Below, one piece after another: positions 1 to 7,543 of a stretch of DNA of 16,477 bases; within the stretch, counting starts at the first letter, position 1; every line of letters starts with the position of its first letter. The notes beneath the pieces were generated by a model. The model had not been told where the DNA came from, did no database searches, and worked only from the letters and a program-made list of their open reading frames with translations. The stretch comes from an uncultured Agathobaculum sp. (lineage in GTDB: Bacteria; Bacillota; Clostridia; Oscillospirales; Butyricicoccaceae): NCBI GenBank assembly GCA_944380945.1, contig CALWJG010000014.1:1-16477 (forward strand), in the 5' to 3' direction. Made by a program: the position numbers and the translations under genes.

Positions 1-86
1 GTGAAATACTGCGCATAGGCTGTGTTGGCCTGTCCCTGCCCGAACACGTTCTGCCGGTCGAATGTCTGCTTGTTGTTGATCCTCAT
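1..86 (-). CDS. Probable cupin-domain protein, N-terminal fragment (cut by window edge)
   Basis: Only the first 28 residues are visible. The reading frame starts at the ATG at 86-84 and runs off the left edge with no stop. The visible stretch contains FDRQNVFGQGQANTAYAQYF, which resembles the N-terminus of small cupin proteins of anaerobic bacteria (often annotated cupin or carboxymuconolactone-decarboxylase-like). The metal-binding cupin motifs would lie outside the window, so the identification rests on this short resemblance alone. An AAGGGG purine run lies about 15 nt upstream of the ATG. A good promoter (172-200) gives a leader of about 80 nt. The gene is separated from popT by a terminator, so it is probably transcribed on its own. 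Confidence 0.55.
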   Translation of the reverse strand, partial: MRINNKQTFDRQNVFGQGQANTAYAQYF

Positions 87-171
87 GCTGAAAACCTGAC
101 TTTCCCCTTGGATTTTCCGAAGCGCCCGACGCCCCGCTCTGACAGGCTGCGGCGGCGTTTCCTTTTCTTAT

Positions 172-200
172 AGTATACCGCCTGCGCCGCACGATGTAAA
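172..200 (-). promoter_or_regulatory. Sigma-A type promoter for the left-edge cupin gene
   Basis: On the minus strand TTTACA (200-195) and TATACT (177-172) are separated by 17 bp, close to the housekeeping consensus. The start of transcription would be near 165. The intervening DNA is GC-rich while the boxes are AT-rich, so they stand out. It lies between the popT terminator and the left-edge gene. Confidence 0.7.
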
Positions 201-260
201 ATACCTGCTGTTTATCATGTGTTATGCTTTTTCCGTATAGCTGAGCGGCGTGCGGCCAGA

Positions 261-308
261 CAAAAAAAGACGCGGATGCGTCCCGTCCGAAAACGGGGCG
301 CATCCGCG
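261..308 (-). terminator. Rho-independent terminator after popT (end of the ten-gene operon)
   Basis: CGCGGATGCG (271-280) pairs with CGCATCCGCG (299-308). The stem continues through TCCCGT (281-286) against ACGGGG (293-298) with one G-U pair, leaving a 6-nt loop. Read leftward, the stem is followed by seven consecutive T (268-262). This is a textbook intrinsic terminator 35 nt past the popT stop codon. Confidence 0.92.
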
Positions 309-342
309 CCGAAAACCAATCTCTGTTTCTGATGCTTTCCGC

Positions 343-1140
343 TCACCGGCGCGACACGCCGTAGATCACGAAAAAGCCGGCGACCAGCGTCACCGCGCAC
401 ACCGGCCACTGACCCAGCGGCGGCACGCCCGGGAACACCTCCAGCACGGACGCGATCATAAATCCGAGGATGATCAGATAGGTCGCGCGCGGATGGTCGG
501 ACATCAGGCGGTCGAGCAGCTTGGTGGTCAGCACGATGCCGATGCACAGGCCGATGAACAGCGGCAGCAGGAACAGGATGTCCAGCGTGCTGATCGCGGC
601 CATGGTCTTGTCATACAGGCCGAGCATGAGCAGCAGATACGAGACGCTGATGCCCGGCAGCACGAGCGCCGCCGCCGCGATCACGCCTGCGATCAGCAGC
701 AGCGCCAGCTGCGCCGCGCCGCTCGTCTCCTCCACGCCGAAGCCCGCAGGCGCCATGCCGATCAGCGCCACCGCCGCCATGCCGATCAGGATGTAGACCG
801 GCACATGCCAGGACAGGCCGGACAGCTTTGCCTTCTGATAGATCATCGGCACGCAGCCCGCGACTGCACCGATGAAAAAGAACTGGGTCGGATACGGGAA
901 GATCTCCAGCAGGCGCAGCAGCGGCCGCGCGATGAGCAGCATGCCCAGCCCCGCGCCCAGACAGAACCAGAGGAGGAACAGAAAATACCGCTTCATATCC
1001 CGGCGGAAATTGCTGACCGCCAGAATGAGCTTGTCGTAGATCCCCATCATCATCGCCATCGAGCCGCCGCTCACGCCGGGGATCAGCATGGTGCCCCCGA
1101 TCACAGCGCCCTTGGCCGCGGTCACAAGAATATCCTTCAT
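343..1140 (-). CDS. popT: PopT-type (DUF368) polyprenyl-phosphate translocase
   Basis: This 265-residue, very hydrophobic integral membrane protein belongs to the DUF368 family. Members were shown to be undecaprenyl-phosphate translocases that return the lipid carrier to the cytoplasmic face after cell-wall precursor export. The family hallmark is visible as an internal duplication: PGVSGGSMAMMMGIYDK at residues 21-37 and PGISVSYLLLMLGLYDK at 162-178, as expected of two inverted structural repeats. I chose the ATG at 1140 because AAAGGAG lies 11 nt upstream. A longer open frame to 1200 would overlap the preceding gene and add an unrelated tail. It is the last gene of the leftward operon, 56 nt after the U32 gene, and is followed by a strong terminator. 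Family membership is firm. The exact lipid substrate here is inferred. Confidence 0.9.
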   Translation of the reverse strand: MKDILVTAAKGAVIGGTMLIPGVSGGSMAMMMGIYDKLILAVSNFRRDMKRYFLFLLWFCLGAGLGMLLIARPLLRLLEIFPYPTQFFFIGAVAGCVPMIYQKAKLSGLSWHVPVYILIGMAAVALIGMAPAGFGVEETSGAAQLALLLIAGVIAAAALVLPGISVSYLLLMLGLYDKTMAAISTLDILFLLPLFIGLCIGIVLTTKLLDRLMSDHPRATYLIILGFMIASVLEVFPGVPPLGQWPVCAVTLVAGFFVIYGVSRR

Positions 1141-1196
1141 CGATCGTTTTGCTCCTTTATCAAGGCGTTGCGCTTTGCACAGACAAACGGACGGCG

Positions 1197-2429
1197 TCAA
1201 TCCGGCCGCTCTTTTTTCTTGCGCAGGATGGCATATTCGTCCGCCGCGAACGGCAGCGGCACATGCACCCGCATCTGCGGTACGTTGAACAGCGGCAGCG
1301 CCTGCTCCTCGTCATCCACAATGCCCTGCGCGCGGAACACATAGGGCGCCTTGCCCGGCTGGAGCAGCTCGAGCTCCTCGCCGTCAAAAATGCGGTTTTT
1401 GAGCGCGAATACCGCGCGGCCCGCCGCATCCCGTCCCGCCGGCATGCCGACGACCTCATACGCGCGGATATACTGGCTGTCGCCGTAGTGCTGGCCGTTT
1501 TCCCCGCTGCCGAAATAGAAGCCCGTGTAATACTCGCGGTGGCTGACCTTGTCCACCTCGTCCCGGCAGAACGGCGGCAGGACATAGCCCGCAGGGTCTG
1601 CGCGGTATGCGTCGATCGCCGCGCGGTATGCGCCGGTCACGCAGGCGGCATAGTAGGCGGTCTTGTTGCGCCCCTCGATCTTGAACGAGTCCACGCCCGC
1701 CTGCACCAGCTCCGGGATGTGCTCGATCATGCACAGGTCCTTGGAGTTGTACAGATAGGTGCCGCGCGCGTCCTCCTCGACCGGATAGTATTCGCCCGGC
1801 CGTTTTTCCTCCATCAGCGCGTAGTTCCAGCGGCAGGGCTGCGCGCACGCGCCGTGGTTGGCGTCCCGCCCGGTCATATACTGCGAGATCAGGCAGCGCC
1901 CGGAATACGAAATACACATCGCGCCGTGCACGAACGCCTCGATCTCGAGCGTTTTTGGCGTTTTCGCGCGGATCTCCGCGATCTCCTCAAGCGACAGCTC
2001 GCGCGCGAGCACGATGCGCTCCGCGCCGAGGTCGGCCCAGAAGTTCGCGGCCTCGTGATTGAGGATGCTGGTCTGGGTCGAGATGTGCAGCGGCACGCGG
2101 GGCGCATGCTTGTGCGCCAGACGGATCACGCCCACATCGGCCACGATCAGCGCGTCCGCGCCCGCGTCCTGCAGCAGCTCCAGATACGCCGGCAGCGCGG
2201 GCAGATCGCGGCAGGAGGGCATGATGTTGACCGTGATATAGCATTTGACCCCGCGCACGTGCGCCCAGGCGATGCCCTCGCGCAGCGCGGTATCGTCAAA
2301 ATTGGCGGCAGCGGCCCGCATACCGAACCGCTGTCCCGCCAGATATACGGCGTCCGCGCCATAGGCCGCGGCAAACCGCAGTTTTTCCAGATCGCCCGCC
2401 GGAGCGAGCAGCTCGGGCCGGTTATTCAC
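1197..2429 (-). CDS. U32 family tRNA hydroxylation protein (TrhP/YrrO-like)
   Basis: A 410-residue protein that starts NNRPELLAPAGDLEKL after the initiator, the typical opening of peptidase U32 proteins. The U32 signature EAFVHGAMCISYSGRC is at residues 164-179. Cys172, Cys179, Cys195 and Cys199 form the four-cysteine cluster seen in TrhP-type members, which take part in prephenate-dependent 5-hydroxyuridine formation at the tRNA wobble position. The older 'collagenase-like protease' label is probably misleading for this branch. The start is the GTG at 2429-2427: AGAGGG lies 5 nt upstream, and the frame upstream of it is an arginine-rich shadow of mltG. It overlaps the mltG stop by 8 nt, implying translational coupling. 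mltG next to U32 genes is a known arrangement in Firmicutes (yrrL-yrrO of Bacillus). Confidence 0.88.
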   Translation of the reverse strand: MNNRPELLAPAGDLEKLRFAAAYGADAVYLAGQRFGMRAAAANFDDTALREGIAWAHVRGVKCYITVNIMPSCRDLPALPAYLELLQDAGADALIVADVGVIRLAHKHAPRVPLHISTQTSILNHEAANFWADLGAERIVLARELSLEEIAEIRAKTPKTLEIEAFVHGAMCISYSGRCLISQYMTGRDANHGACAQPCRWNYALMEEKRPGEYYPVEEDARGTYLYNSKDLCMIEHIPELVQAGVDSFKIEGRNKTAYYAACVTGAYRAAIDAYRADPAGYVLPPFCRDEVDKVSHREYYTGFYFGSGENGQHYGDSQYIRAYEVVGMPAGRDAAGRAVFALKNRIFDGEELELLQPGKAPYVFRAQGIVDDEEQALPLFNVPQMRVHVPLPFAADEYAILRKKKERPD

Positions 2430-3768
2430 CGCCGCCCTCTGCCGGCGCAGCATCCGCAGCGTTTTCTGCCGCCGCGGCCTCCGCAGCCGCCTGCGCCTGT
2501 GCTGCATCCGAGGTCGCGATGTTCGCCTGATGCTCGTCATAGCTGTTGGCGAACAGGTGCGTGCCGTCCGGCATCGCAACGTAATAGTAGTAGTTGTGCT
2601 CCTCCGGATGCGCCGCCGCATACAGGGACGCATAGCCCGGGTTGCAGATCGGTCCGGGCGGCAGGCCCTCATGGTTGTACAGGTTGTAGGGCGAATCCGA
2701 CTGCAGATCCTGCTCGCTCAGCGTGCCGCCCGTACGGCCCAGACCGTAGAGCACGGAGGCGTCCACCTGCAGGTACGGGAACTCGCCGGGGTTGTTCAGA
2801 CGGTTGTAGATGACGCCCGCGATGGTCGCGCGCTCGCTGTCCGCCTGCGCCTCGCGCTCGATGAGCGAGGCGATGGTCACGATGTCGTGCATCGAGCGGC
2901 CCAGCGCTTCCGCGCCCGCCTGGATCTCCTCGTCATACTTATCGTCAAAGTTGTTGAGCATGGTGTTGATCGTGTTGCGCACGGTCGAATTGCCCTTGTA
3001 GATCTCATAGGTGTCCGGGAACAGGTAGCCCTCGAGCCAGCCCTGCTCCGCCGGCAGCTCGCTCTGCAGGAAATCATGCTTGAACGCATAGGTGTTCAGT
3101 TCCTCGTCCAGCGCGTCCTCGGTGCAGACGTGCTCATCGAGCAGCACCTGCTTGATCTGCGCGATGTTATAGCCCTCGGGGATGGTGATGGTCGTGGTCT
3201 CCGTGCTCGACATATTGACCAACGAATCGATGATCTGGCCGTAGTCCATATTCGGGTTGAGCTCGTAGCTGCCCGCCAGCACGCCCTGATTGTCCCCCTT
3301 GAGGCGGACATAGAACTTGAAGATCGTGCCGTAGCTGATGATGCCCTCGCGGTCCAGCTGGTCCGCCATCGAGATCAGATCGGTGTTTTCGGTCACCGTG
3401 ATCTCCTTGACCGCATTGTCCTTGACAAAGGCAAACACGTCGTTTGCGATAAAGATCGCGGTCAGCGACAGGATGATCGAAATACCCAGCACCGCGATCA
3501 CATACACCACCGTGCCTGCGCAGCCGCTGTTCTTGATGCGGCGGCTGCGGCGGTGGCGCTTGGGCTTGTGCTCGCCGTCCGCCGGCGCGGCATCCCCCGC
3601 GTCCTCCGGGGTGGGCGGCACGGGATTGGCGGCGTCGTCCGCGGTGAGCGGCGCGGCGTTCTCCGCGCCCTCCGGTGCGGGCGGCACGGGATTCCCCGCA
3701 TCTTCGAGAGACGGCGGCGTCGGGATGCGCCGGGTCTCCTGATTGATGTTGTTATCCATATTTTCCAT
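2422..3768 (-). CDS. mltG: Endolytic murein transglycosylase MltG
   Basis: A 448-residue membrane-anchored YceG/MltG protein that cleaves nascent glycan strands and so acts as a terminator of peptidoglycan polymerisation. Residues 1-80 are cytosolic, rich in Pro, Ala and acidic residues, then basic (KPKRHRRSRR). One membrane segment covers about 85-108. The extracellular part has a LysM-like region (about 120-200) followed by the catalytic domain. ASLIEREAQ at 300-308 contains the active-site glutamate (E304 or E306). The conserved YNRL, LQVDASVLYGLG and GLPPGPICNPG blocks follow. The C-terminus (about 420-448) is an unusual Ala-rich tail. The ATG at 3768 follows AGAGGTGG closely; a second ATG 9 nt downstream is a possible alternative. 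The preceding gene ends 27 nt upstream. Confidence 0.94.
   Translation of the reverse strand: MENMDNNINQETRRIPTPPSLEDAGNPVPPAPEGAENAAPLTADDAANPVPPTPEDAGDAAPADGEHKPKRHRRSRRIKNSGCAGTVVYVIAVLGISIILSLTAIFIANDVFAFVKDNAVKEITVTENTDLISMADQLDREGIISYGTIFKFYVRLKGDNQGVLAGSYELNPNMDYGQIIDSLVNMSSTETTTITIPEGYNIAQIKQVLLDEHVCTEDALDEELNTYAFKHDFLQSELPAEQGWLEGYLFPDTYEIYKGNSTVRNTINTMLNNFDDKYDEEIQAGAEALGRSMHDIVTIASLIEREAQADSERATIAGVIYNRLNNPGEFPYLQVDASVLYGLGRTGGTLSEQDLQSDSPYNLYNHEGLPPGPICNPGYASLYAAAHPEEHNYYYYVAMPDGTHLFANSYDEHQANIATSDAAQAQAAAEAAAAENAADAAPAEGGGE
2435..2440 (-). promoter_or_regulatory. Ribosome binding site fixing the GTG start of the U32 gene
   Basis: AGAGGG on the minus strand, 5 nt before the GTG at 2429. 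It lies inside the last codons of mltG. It supports starting at the GTG rather than at any upstream ATG in the same frame, all of which would add arginine-rich residues unlike the family. Confidence 0.6.
3613..3693. repeat. Direct repeat inside the mltG 5' region
   Basis: The 15-mer GGGCGGCACGGGATT occurs exactly at 3613-3627 and again at 3679-3693. The period is 66 bp (22 codons), and neighbouring bases are partly conserved. It encodes two copies of NPVPPxPExAxxAAP in the cytosolic tail of MltG. A tandem duplication that has since diverged is the simplest origin. Confidence 0.7.
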
Positions 3769-3795
3769 TGTTCCACCTCTCAGGTACATTTTTCG

Positions 3796-4686
3796 TTATA
3801 AGAACCAGTCCAGTATCAGTCTGGCGACAAACGCCAGCGCAAAGGCCAGCACGCCCGGGCTGCGCACCAGCAGCCACAGATCGTACCATCCCGCGCTTTT
3901 CTCAAAGTGCGGCACCATGCCCTTGGACAGCGTGCCCTCCAGCGCGCGCAGCGACAGATACAGGAGGAGCAGCAGCGCCAGACCGTTGAACGCCGCGAAG
4001 TAATTCCAGATGCCGAACGCGGCATAGGTGTCCGTGATCCAGAGCACGAACATGTAATACAGGTTGTTAGCCGCATGGGCCAGCACAGCCGGCCAGATGC
4101 TGCCGAAAACAAAGGTCAGATAGGCATATACGATGCCGGCCAGCAGGGGGCCGGCGAAATTCATCAGGCTGCCGTGCAGCATGGCGAAGGCCAGACCGCT
4201 GAACAGCAGGATCGCCGAGGTGCCCACCTGCCCTTCCTGTACGCGCTGCAGCGCGCCGCGCAGGTAAAATTCCTCCGCCACAGAGGACAGCGCCACCACG
4301 ATCAGCAGCCGCGACAGGAAGCCCATGCCGGTCTGCGGGGCGTCCAGCGCGGTCGCGGACAGATCCGCCCCCGCCAGCCCTGCCAGCTGATAGATCAGCA
4401 GGTTGAGGAAGAGCGACAGCACCGCGACCGTCAGTCCCGCCTTGACCGCAAAGCCCACTGCCCCGCGGGGCAGCTGCCGGAACCGGAGCCGCTTTTGCAG
4501 CGGCTTGCGGTCGGGCATGGCGGCGGCCGCCATGGCAAACGGGACCGCAAAGGAGATCAGCTCCGCCAGTGCGATCAGAGGCGCGCCGCCGCCCAGATGC
4601 GCCGCCAGCCGTCCCGTGCCCGTCAGCAGGCAGAAGCAGACGAACAGCGACAGGCCGGGCAGCAGCGCCAGCTTATTGTTCCGCAT
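3796..4686 (-). CDS. CPBP-family intramembrane glutamic endopeptidase-like protein
   Basis: A 296-residue polytopic membrane protein with the CPBP (Abi/CAAX protease-like) signature. EE at 138-139 lies in the EEFYLRGALQ block with Arg143. His171 lies in AMLHG, and His204 with Asn207/208 in LAHAANN. These are the expected catalytic and scaffold residues of Rce1-like glutamic proteases, and none is missing. Bacterial members are linked to prenyl-protein processing, bacteriocin immunity or regulated proteolysis, but the substrate here cannot be read from sequence. Several hydrophobic helices span the whole length. The start at 4686 overlaps the end of the folate gene by 14 nt, with CAGGTG about 10 nt upstream. 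A longer frame to 4737 would add a poor, non-conserved N-terminus. Confidence 0.85.
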   Translation of the reverse strand: MRNNKLALLPGLSLFVCFCLLTGTGRLAAHLGGGAPLIALAELISFAVPFAMAAAAMPDRKPLQKRLRFRQLPRGAVGFAVKAGLTVAVLSLFLNLLIYQLAGLAGADLSATALDAPQTGMGFLSRLLIVVALSSVAEEFYLRGALQRVQEGQVGTSAILLFSGLAFAMLHGSLMNFAGPLLAGIVYAYLTFVFGSIWPAVLAHAANNLYYMFVLWITDTYAAFGIWNYFAAFNGLALLLLLYLSLRALEGTLSKGMVPHFEKSAGWYDLWLLVRSPGVLAFALAFVARLILDWFL

Positions 4687-5245
4687 CCGTGCGCAGCACC
4701 TGCCTTTCTGTAATGATCCAGCCGCAGCGCCGGTCAAACGGCCCGCGCGGCAGGCGGTCCGCCAACCGCGCCTCAGTGCACAGCGCCGCCGCAGGCGCAG
4801 CCGTCTGCGCCAGATAGCGGTCGTAATACCCGCCGCCGTAACCCAGCCGGTAGCCCTGCCGGTCGCACGCGAGCGCGGGGACCAGAATCAGTTCCAGCGC
4901 CGACGGGGCGGCCAGCGCCCCCGTCTCCGGCGGCTCCAAAATGCCATGCTTCCCCGGCTGCAGCTCGTCAAGCGACGCGATGTGGCGGGCGCTCATGTAT
5001 CCCTGCGCGCCGCACAGCGGCACGCAGACGGTTTTGCCCTCGTCCAGCGCCTGCCGGATGATCGCATGGGTATCGATCTCCTGCGGCGTGGACACATAGA
5101 CAAAAAGGCTCTGTGCCTGCCGGTAAAGCCCGCTTGCGAGCACCTGCGCGGTGATGCGCCGGTCGGTCTCACGTTTCGCCGCCGCATCCTGCGCCGCGCG
5201 CTGCGCGAGCAGGCGCCGCCGCAGCTGCTGCTTATCTTCTGACAT
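4673..5245 (-). CDS. 5-formyltetrahydrofolate cyclo-ligase
   Basis: A 190-residue cytosolic enzyme that converts 5-formyl-THF to 5,10-methenyl-THF using ATP, returning a dead-end folate to the active pool. The family landmarks are present: a basic N-terminal helix (KQQLRRRLLAQR), the PLCG substrate region near 76-79, and the C-terminal GYRLGYGGGYYDRYL block at 131-145, which forms the ATP/phosphate-binding loop. Length is normal for the family. The ATG at 5245 lies within the end of the DJ-1-like gene (14-nt overlap), with GGAAG about 10 nt upstream. A longer frame to 5317 is an antiparallel-type extension without similarity. Sharing an operon with thyX makes sense, because ThyX consumes methylene-THF. 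Confidence 0.93.
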   Translation of the reverse strand: MSEDKQQLRRRLLAQRAAQDAAAKRETDRRITAQVLASGLYRQAQSLFVYVSTPQEIDTHAIIRQALDEGKTVCVPLCGAQGYMSARHIASLDELQPGKHGILEPPETGALAAPSALELILVPALACDRQGYRLGYGGGYYDRYLAQTAAPAAALCTEARLADRLPRGPFDRRCGWIITERQVLRTDAEQ

Positions 5246-5789
5246 TGTGTACGACTTCCGCCGCGATCCGGCGCGCCTTTTCCTCGCCGCACAGCGCGGA
5301 GACCAGCGCACAGCCAAAATCGAGCGCGCCGCCCACGCCGCAGGCGGTGATCAGGCGGCCGTCGACCACGCAGGTGCGGTCGAGCGGGGTCGCGCCCGTC
5401 ATGCCGGCCTCCATGCCCGGATAGCAGGTCGCCTTGCGCCCCTTGAGCAGGCCCATGCCGCCCAGGATGACCGAGGGGGCCGCGCAGATCGCCGCGACAT
5501 ACTTGCCCTCGTCATAGCACTTGCGCACCGCGTCGGTCACGCGCTTGTCGGCGTAGAGGTTGTTCGTACCGGGCATGCCGCCCGGCAGCACGATCATGTC
5601 CGCCTTGTCCCAATCGGCTTCGTCCATCGCAAGATCGGTCCGGATGCCGATGCCGTGCGTGCCGCAGACCTCTCTGCCGTCGCCGGTCACGCCGACCAGC
5701 TTTGCGTCCACGCCCGCGCGGCGCAGCAGGTCGACCGGGGTCAGCGCTTCGACTTCCTCGAAGCCCTCAGCCAGCAAAACGTATACCAT
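5232..5789 (-). CDS. DJ-1/PfpI family protein (YajL-like)
   Basis: A 185-residue single-domain class I glutamine-amidotransferase-like protein. Glu14 (in EGFEEVEA) and Cys102 in the nucleophile elbow AAICAAPS match the Glu18/Cys106 pair of human DJ-1. VLPGG (67-71) precedes the elbow, as usual. Members have been described as glyoxalase III, deglycases or chaperones, and the true activity is disputed, so only the family should be taken as firm. The ATG at 5789 has AAAGGTG about 11 nt upstream. It begins 15 nt after the GNAT gene and overlaps the folate gene by 14 nt, so it is translationally embedded in the operon. Confidence 0.88.
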   Translation of the reverse strand: MVYVLLAEGFEEVEALTPVDLLRRAGVDAKLVGVTGDGREVCGTHGIGIRTDLAMDEADWDKADMIVLPGGMPGTNNLYADKRVTDAVRKCYDEGKYVAAICAAPSVILGGMGLLKGRKATCYPGMEAGMTGATPLDRTCVVDGRLITACGVGGALDFGCALVSALCGEEKARRIAAEVVHNVRR

Positions 5790-5804
5790 GTTTCAACACA
5801 CCTT

Positions 5805-6605
5805 TCAGTTCAACATCAGATTCATATATCCAAAGGGCGCATGCGTCCCTTCTTCATGCCATTTGATACAGCCAAGCGCGCTCCCCTGCCCGCAGGCCGT
5901 GACGGCAAGCCGTTCCCTGCCGAGGGTCTCGAGCAGGCCCTGCTCCTGCGGCGCGGTCAATCCGAGCGCCTCCTGCGCGTTGTCCGCCCAGCAGAATGCG
6001 TAGGCGGTCATTTTTCCGCCGTCAAACCAGCCGTAAGCACCCGCGCCGAGCGCGTCGAACAGCGCCAGCTGGCCGCGCCAGTACCCCTCGTCCCGCGCGA
6101 TGCGGCACGCGGGCGTCAGCGCGTCATACAGCGCCGCGAGGTGCGGAATGTCGGACGCGGTCAGGCGGCGCGGCGGCACGCCGCTCCCCTGCCGGCAGAT
6201 CTCCCGCCTGTCCACATGGAAAAACGGCACATAGCCGAAAGGCTCGTAAAACCCGAACAGCCACGGCTCGGCCGGGATGAGCGCAGAAGCCGCGCGTCCC
6301 GCCTGCCGGTCGAGCGCAAAGGAGCGCGCGAGCAGGCGCGCCATGTGTCCCTGCCGGCGGTGCGCCGGGTCAGTGCAGGCGCCGTAGATATAAGTGATCT
6401 CCACCTCCCCGCCGCCGGTCACCAGCCGGTAGGGCAGCATCTGCACCATGGCGCACAGCGCGCCCTCCTCCACAGAAAGCAGGGTGTTTGACAGCGCAAA
6501 GTGGTGCGCAAAGAAATAATCGTTAAAGCCGCCCTCATCCGGGAAGCACGCTTCCCACAATGCGCGGATGGCAGCGGTGTCCCGCGGCCCGGCAAAGCGG
6601 ATCAT
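5805..6605 (-). CDS. GNAT-family N-acetyltransferase
   Basis: A 266-residue protein. The GNAT fold covers the N-terminal half: the acetyl-CoA-binding motif A runs from IYGACTDPAHRRQGHMARLL (about 73-92), with the pyrophosphate loop RRQGHMA at 83-89. The C-terminal half (about 140-266) looks like a degenerate second domain, reminiscent of Eis-like two-domain acetyltransferases, but I do not recognise a specific subfamily. The substrate is unknown. The start codon overlaps the stop of the DUF2156 gene (ATGA at 6605-6602), and AAGGGAGG sits just upstream, so the two proteins are very likely made together. Confidence 0.82.
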   Translation of the reverse strand: MIRFAGPRDTAAIRALWEACFPDEGGFNDYFFAHHFALSNTLLSVEEGALCAMVQMLPYRLVTGGGEVEITYIYGACTDPAHRRQGHMARLLARSFALDRQAGRAASALIPAEPWLFGFYEPFGYVPFFHVDRREICRQGSGVPPRRLTASDIPHLAALYDALTPACRIARDEGYWRGQLALFDALGAGAYGWFDGGKMTAYAFCWADNAQEALGLTAPQEQGLLETLGRERLAVTACGQGSALGCIKWHEEGTHAPFGYMNLMLN

Positions 6606-7516
6606 GCCTGCCCTCCCTTGGGCACAGCGGCATATTTCACGCCGCGCAGGGCCGGATAATAGGATTTTTTGGCTTTGCGCAGGCCCTCCAGCCCGAGATC
6701 CTCCTCGCGGTTGACGTATTCCACATCATCGCAGTTGCGCAGCACGAACTGCTGGTTGATCATCTGATACGCGCCGGGGATGGTGTGGTCGGCCTTTTCG
6801 ATCTGCACCACGAACATATCCGCGGACGCCCGGCAGCCAAAGGTGAAGGCGATGACCTCGCCGTCCAGCCGGAGCAGGCCGCCGCGCAGCCCGAGCGGCT
6901 CAAAATTGTGCAGCGCCTGCACGATCGCGCAGGTCTCGCCCTGAAAATCGCGGTTCTGCGCGCAGCCGTTCTGGTTGCACCAGCGGATGTGGTAGCCGAA
7001 CGCGTCCTTGAGGTTGTCCTTCGTCATATCCTCGTAGGTCCAGCGGCCCTCATACGCGGCCTTGAAGCGGTTGACCAGATTGCGCTTGCTCTGCAGCTTT
7101 TTGCCGGACAGCGTGCGCAGCTTTTCCGCGAGGTAGATATAGTCGTCGCCATCCTCGTTGTCGTGGACAAAATCAAATTTGCCCGGCCGGGCCGCCTCGA
7201 TGCGTTCGATCATCGGCTCGGCGACCGAGACGATGCGCAGCGGGATGCCGCGCGCGGCGGCGTCCTGTTCGAGCGCGTCCAGCGCCGCGCCGAGGTCGCC
7301 CGCGCCGATCGGCGCGAGGTAGCAGTCGTGCCCGCCGGAGAGCGGCGTCATCCGCACGAGCGCGAACCCGTCCGCAAAGCAGATCTGCGTGCCGTAATGG
7401 CTGCGCCACATATACATATCGGTGAAGCAGTGCTCGCACAGATGGTAGTTGAACTGGGAACTGCACGCCTCAAAGGCCTGCTTGTCCTCCATGGAAATAT
7501 CGCGAAATGATAGCAT
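6602..7516 (-). CDS. DUF2156 domain protein (phosphatidylglycerol lysyltransferase C-domain-like)
   Basis: A 304-residue soluble protein of the DUF2156 family, related in fold to the catalytic part of MprF and FemX-type aminoacyl transferases (two GNAT-like lobes). Typical blocks are KLQSKRNLVNRFKAAY (about 140-155), GGLLRLDGEVIAFTFG, and the C-terminal YVNREEDLGLEGLRKAKKSY. No membrane segments are present, so it is the stand-alone form rather than a full lysyltransferase. The biochemical role of stand-alone members is not established to my knowledge. The ATG at 7516 has a GGAAAGAGAG purine run upstream. It lies 27 nt after thyX and overlaps the GNAT gene by 4 nt. Confidence 0.87.
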   Translation of the reverse strand: MLSFRDISMEDKQAFEACSSQFNYHLCEHCFTDMYMWRSHYGTQICFADGFALVRMTPLSGGHDCYLAPIGAGDLGAALDALEQDAAARGIPLRIVSVAEPMIERIEAARPGKFDFVHDNEDGDDYIYLAEKLRTLSGKKLQSKRNLVNRFKAAYEGRWTYEDMTKDNLKDAFGYHIRWCNQNGCAQNRDFQGETCAIVQALHNFEPLGLRGGLLRLDGEVIAFTFGCRASADMFVVQIEKADHTIPGAYQMINQQFVLRNCDDVEYVNREEDLGLEGLRKAKKSYYPALRGVKYAAVPKGGQA

Positions 7517-7543
7517 AAAACTCTCTTTCCTGTCGGGTCGCCG

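Noticed and set aside
343..1140. Annotation of the last operon gene as a generic permease or DedA protein
   Set aside because: The duplicated PGxS...GxYDK motif is specific to DUF368. DedA proteins share the lipid-carrier role but not this sequence.
1149..2813. Long rightward open frame (about 554 codons) opposite the U32 and mltG genes
   Set aside because: It is antisense to two well-recognised genes, has an Arg/Ala/His-rich composition typical of GC-rich shadows, and has no ribosome binding site or domain match.
2530..3801. Rightward open frame of about 423 codons opposite mltG
   Set aside because: It lies entirely antisense to MltG, whose motifs are intact. Its composition (valine, arginine, histidine-rich) reflects the reverse complement of an acidic, Ala-rich protein.
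5151..6491. Rightward open frame of about 446 codons opposite the folate, DJ-1 and GNAT genes
   Set aside because: It crosses three convincing genes on the other strand and an intergenic boundary, which a real gene here would not do.
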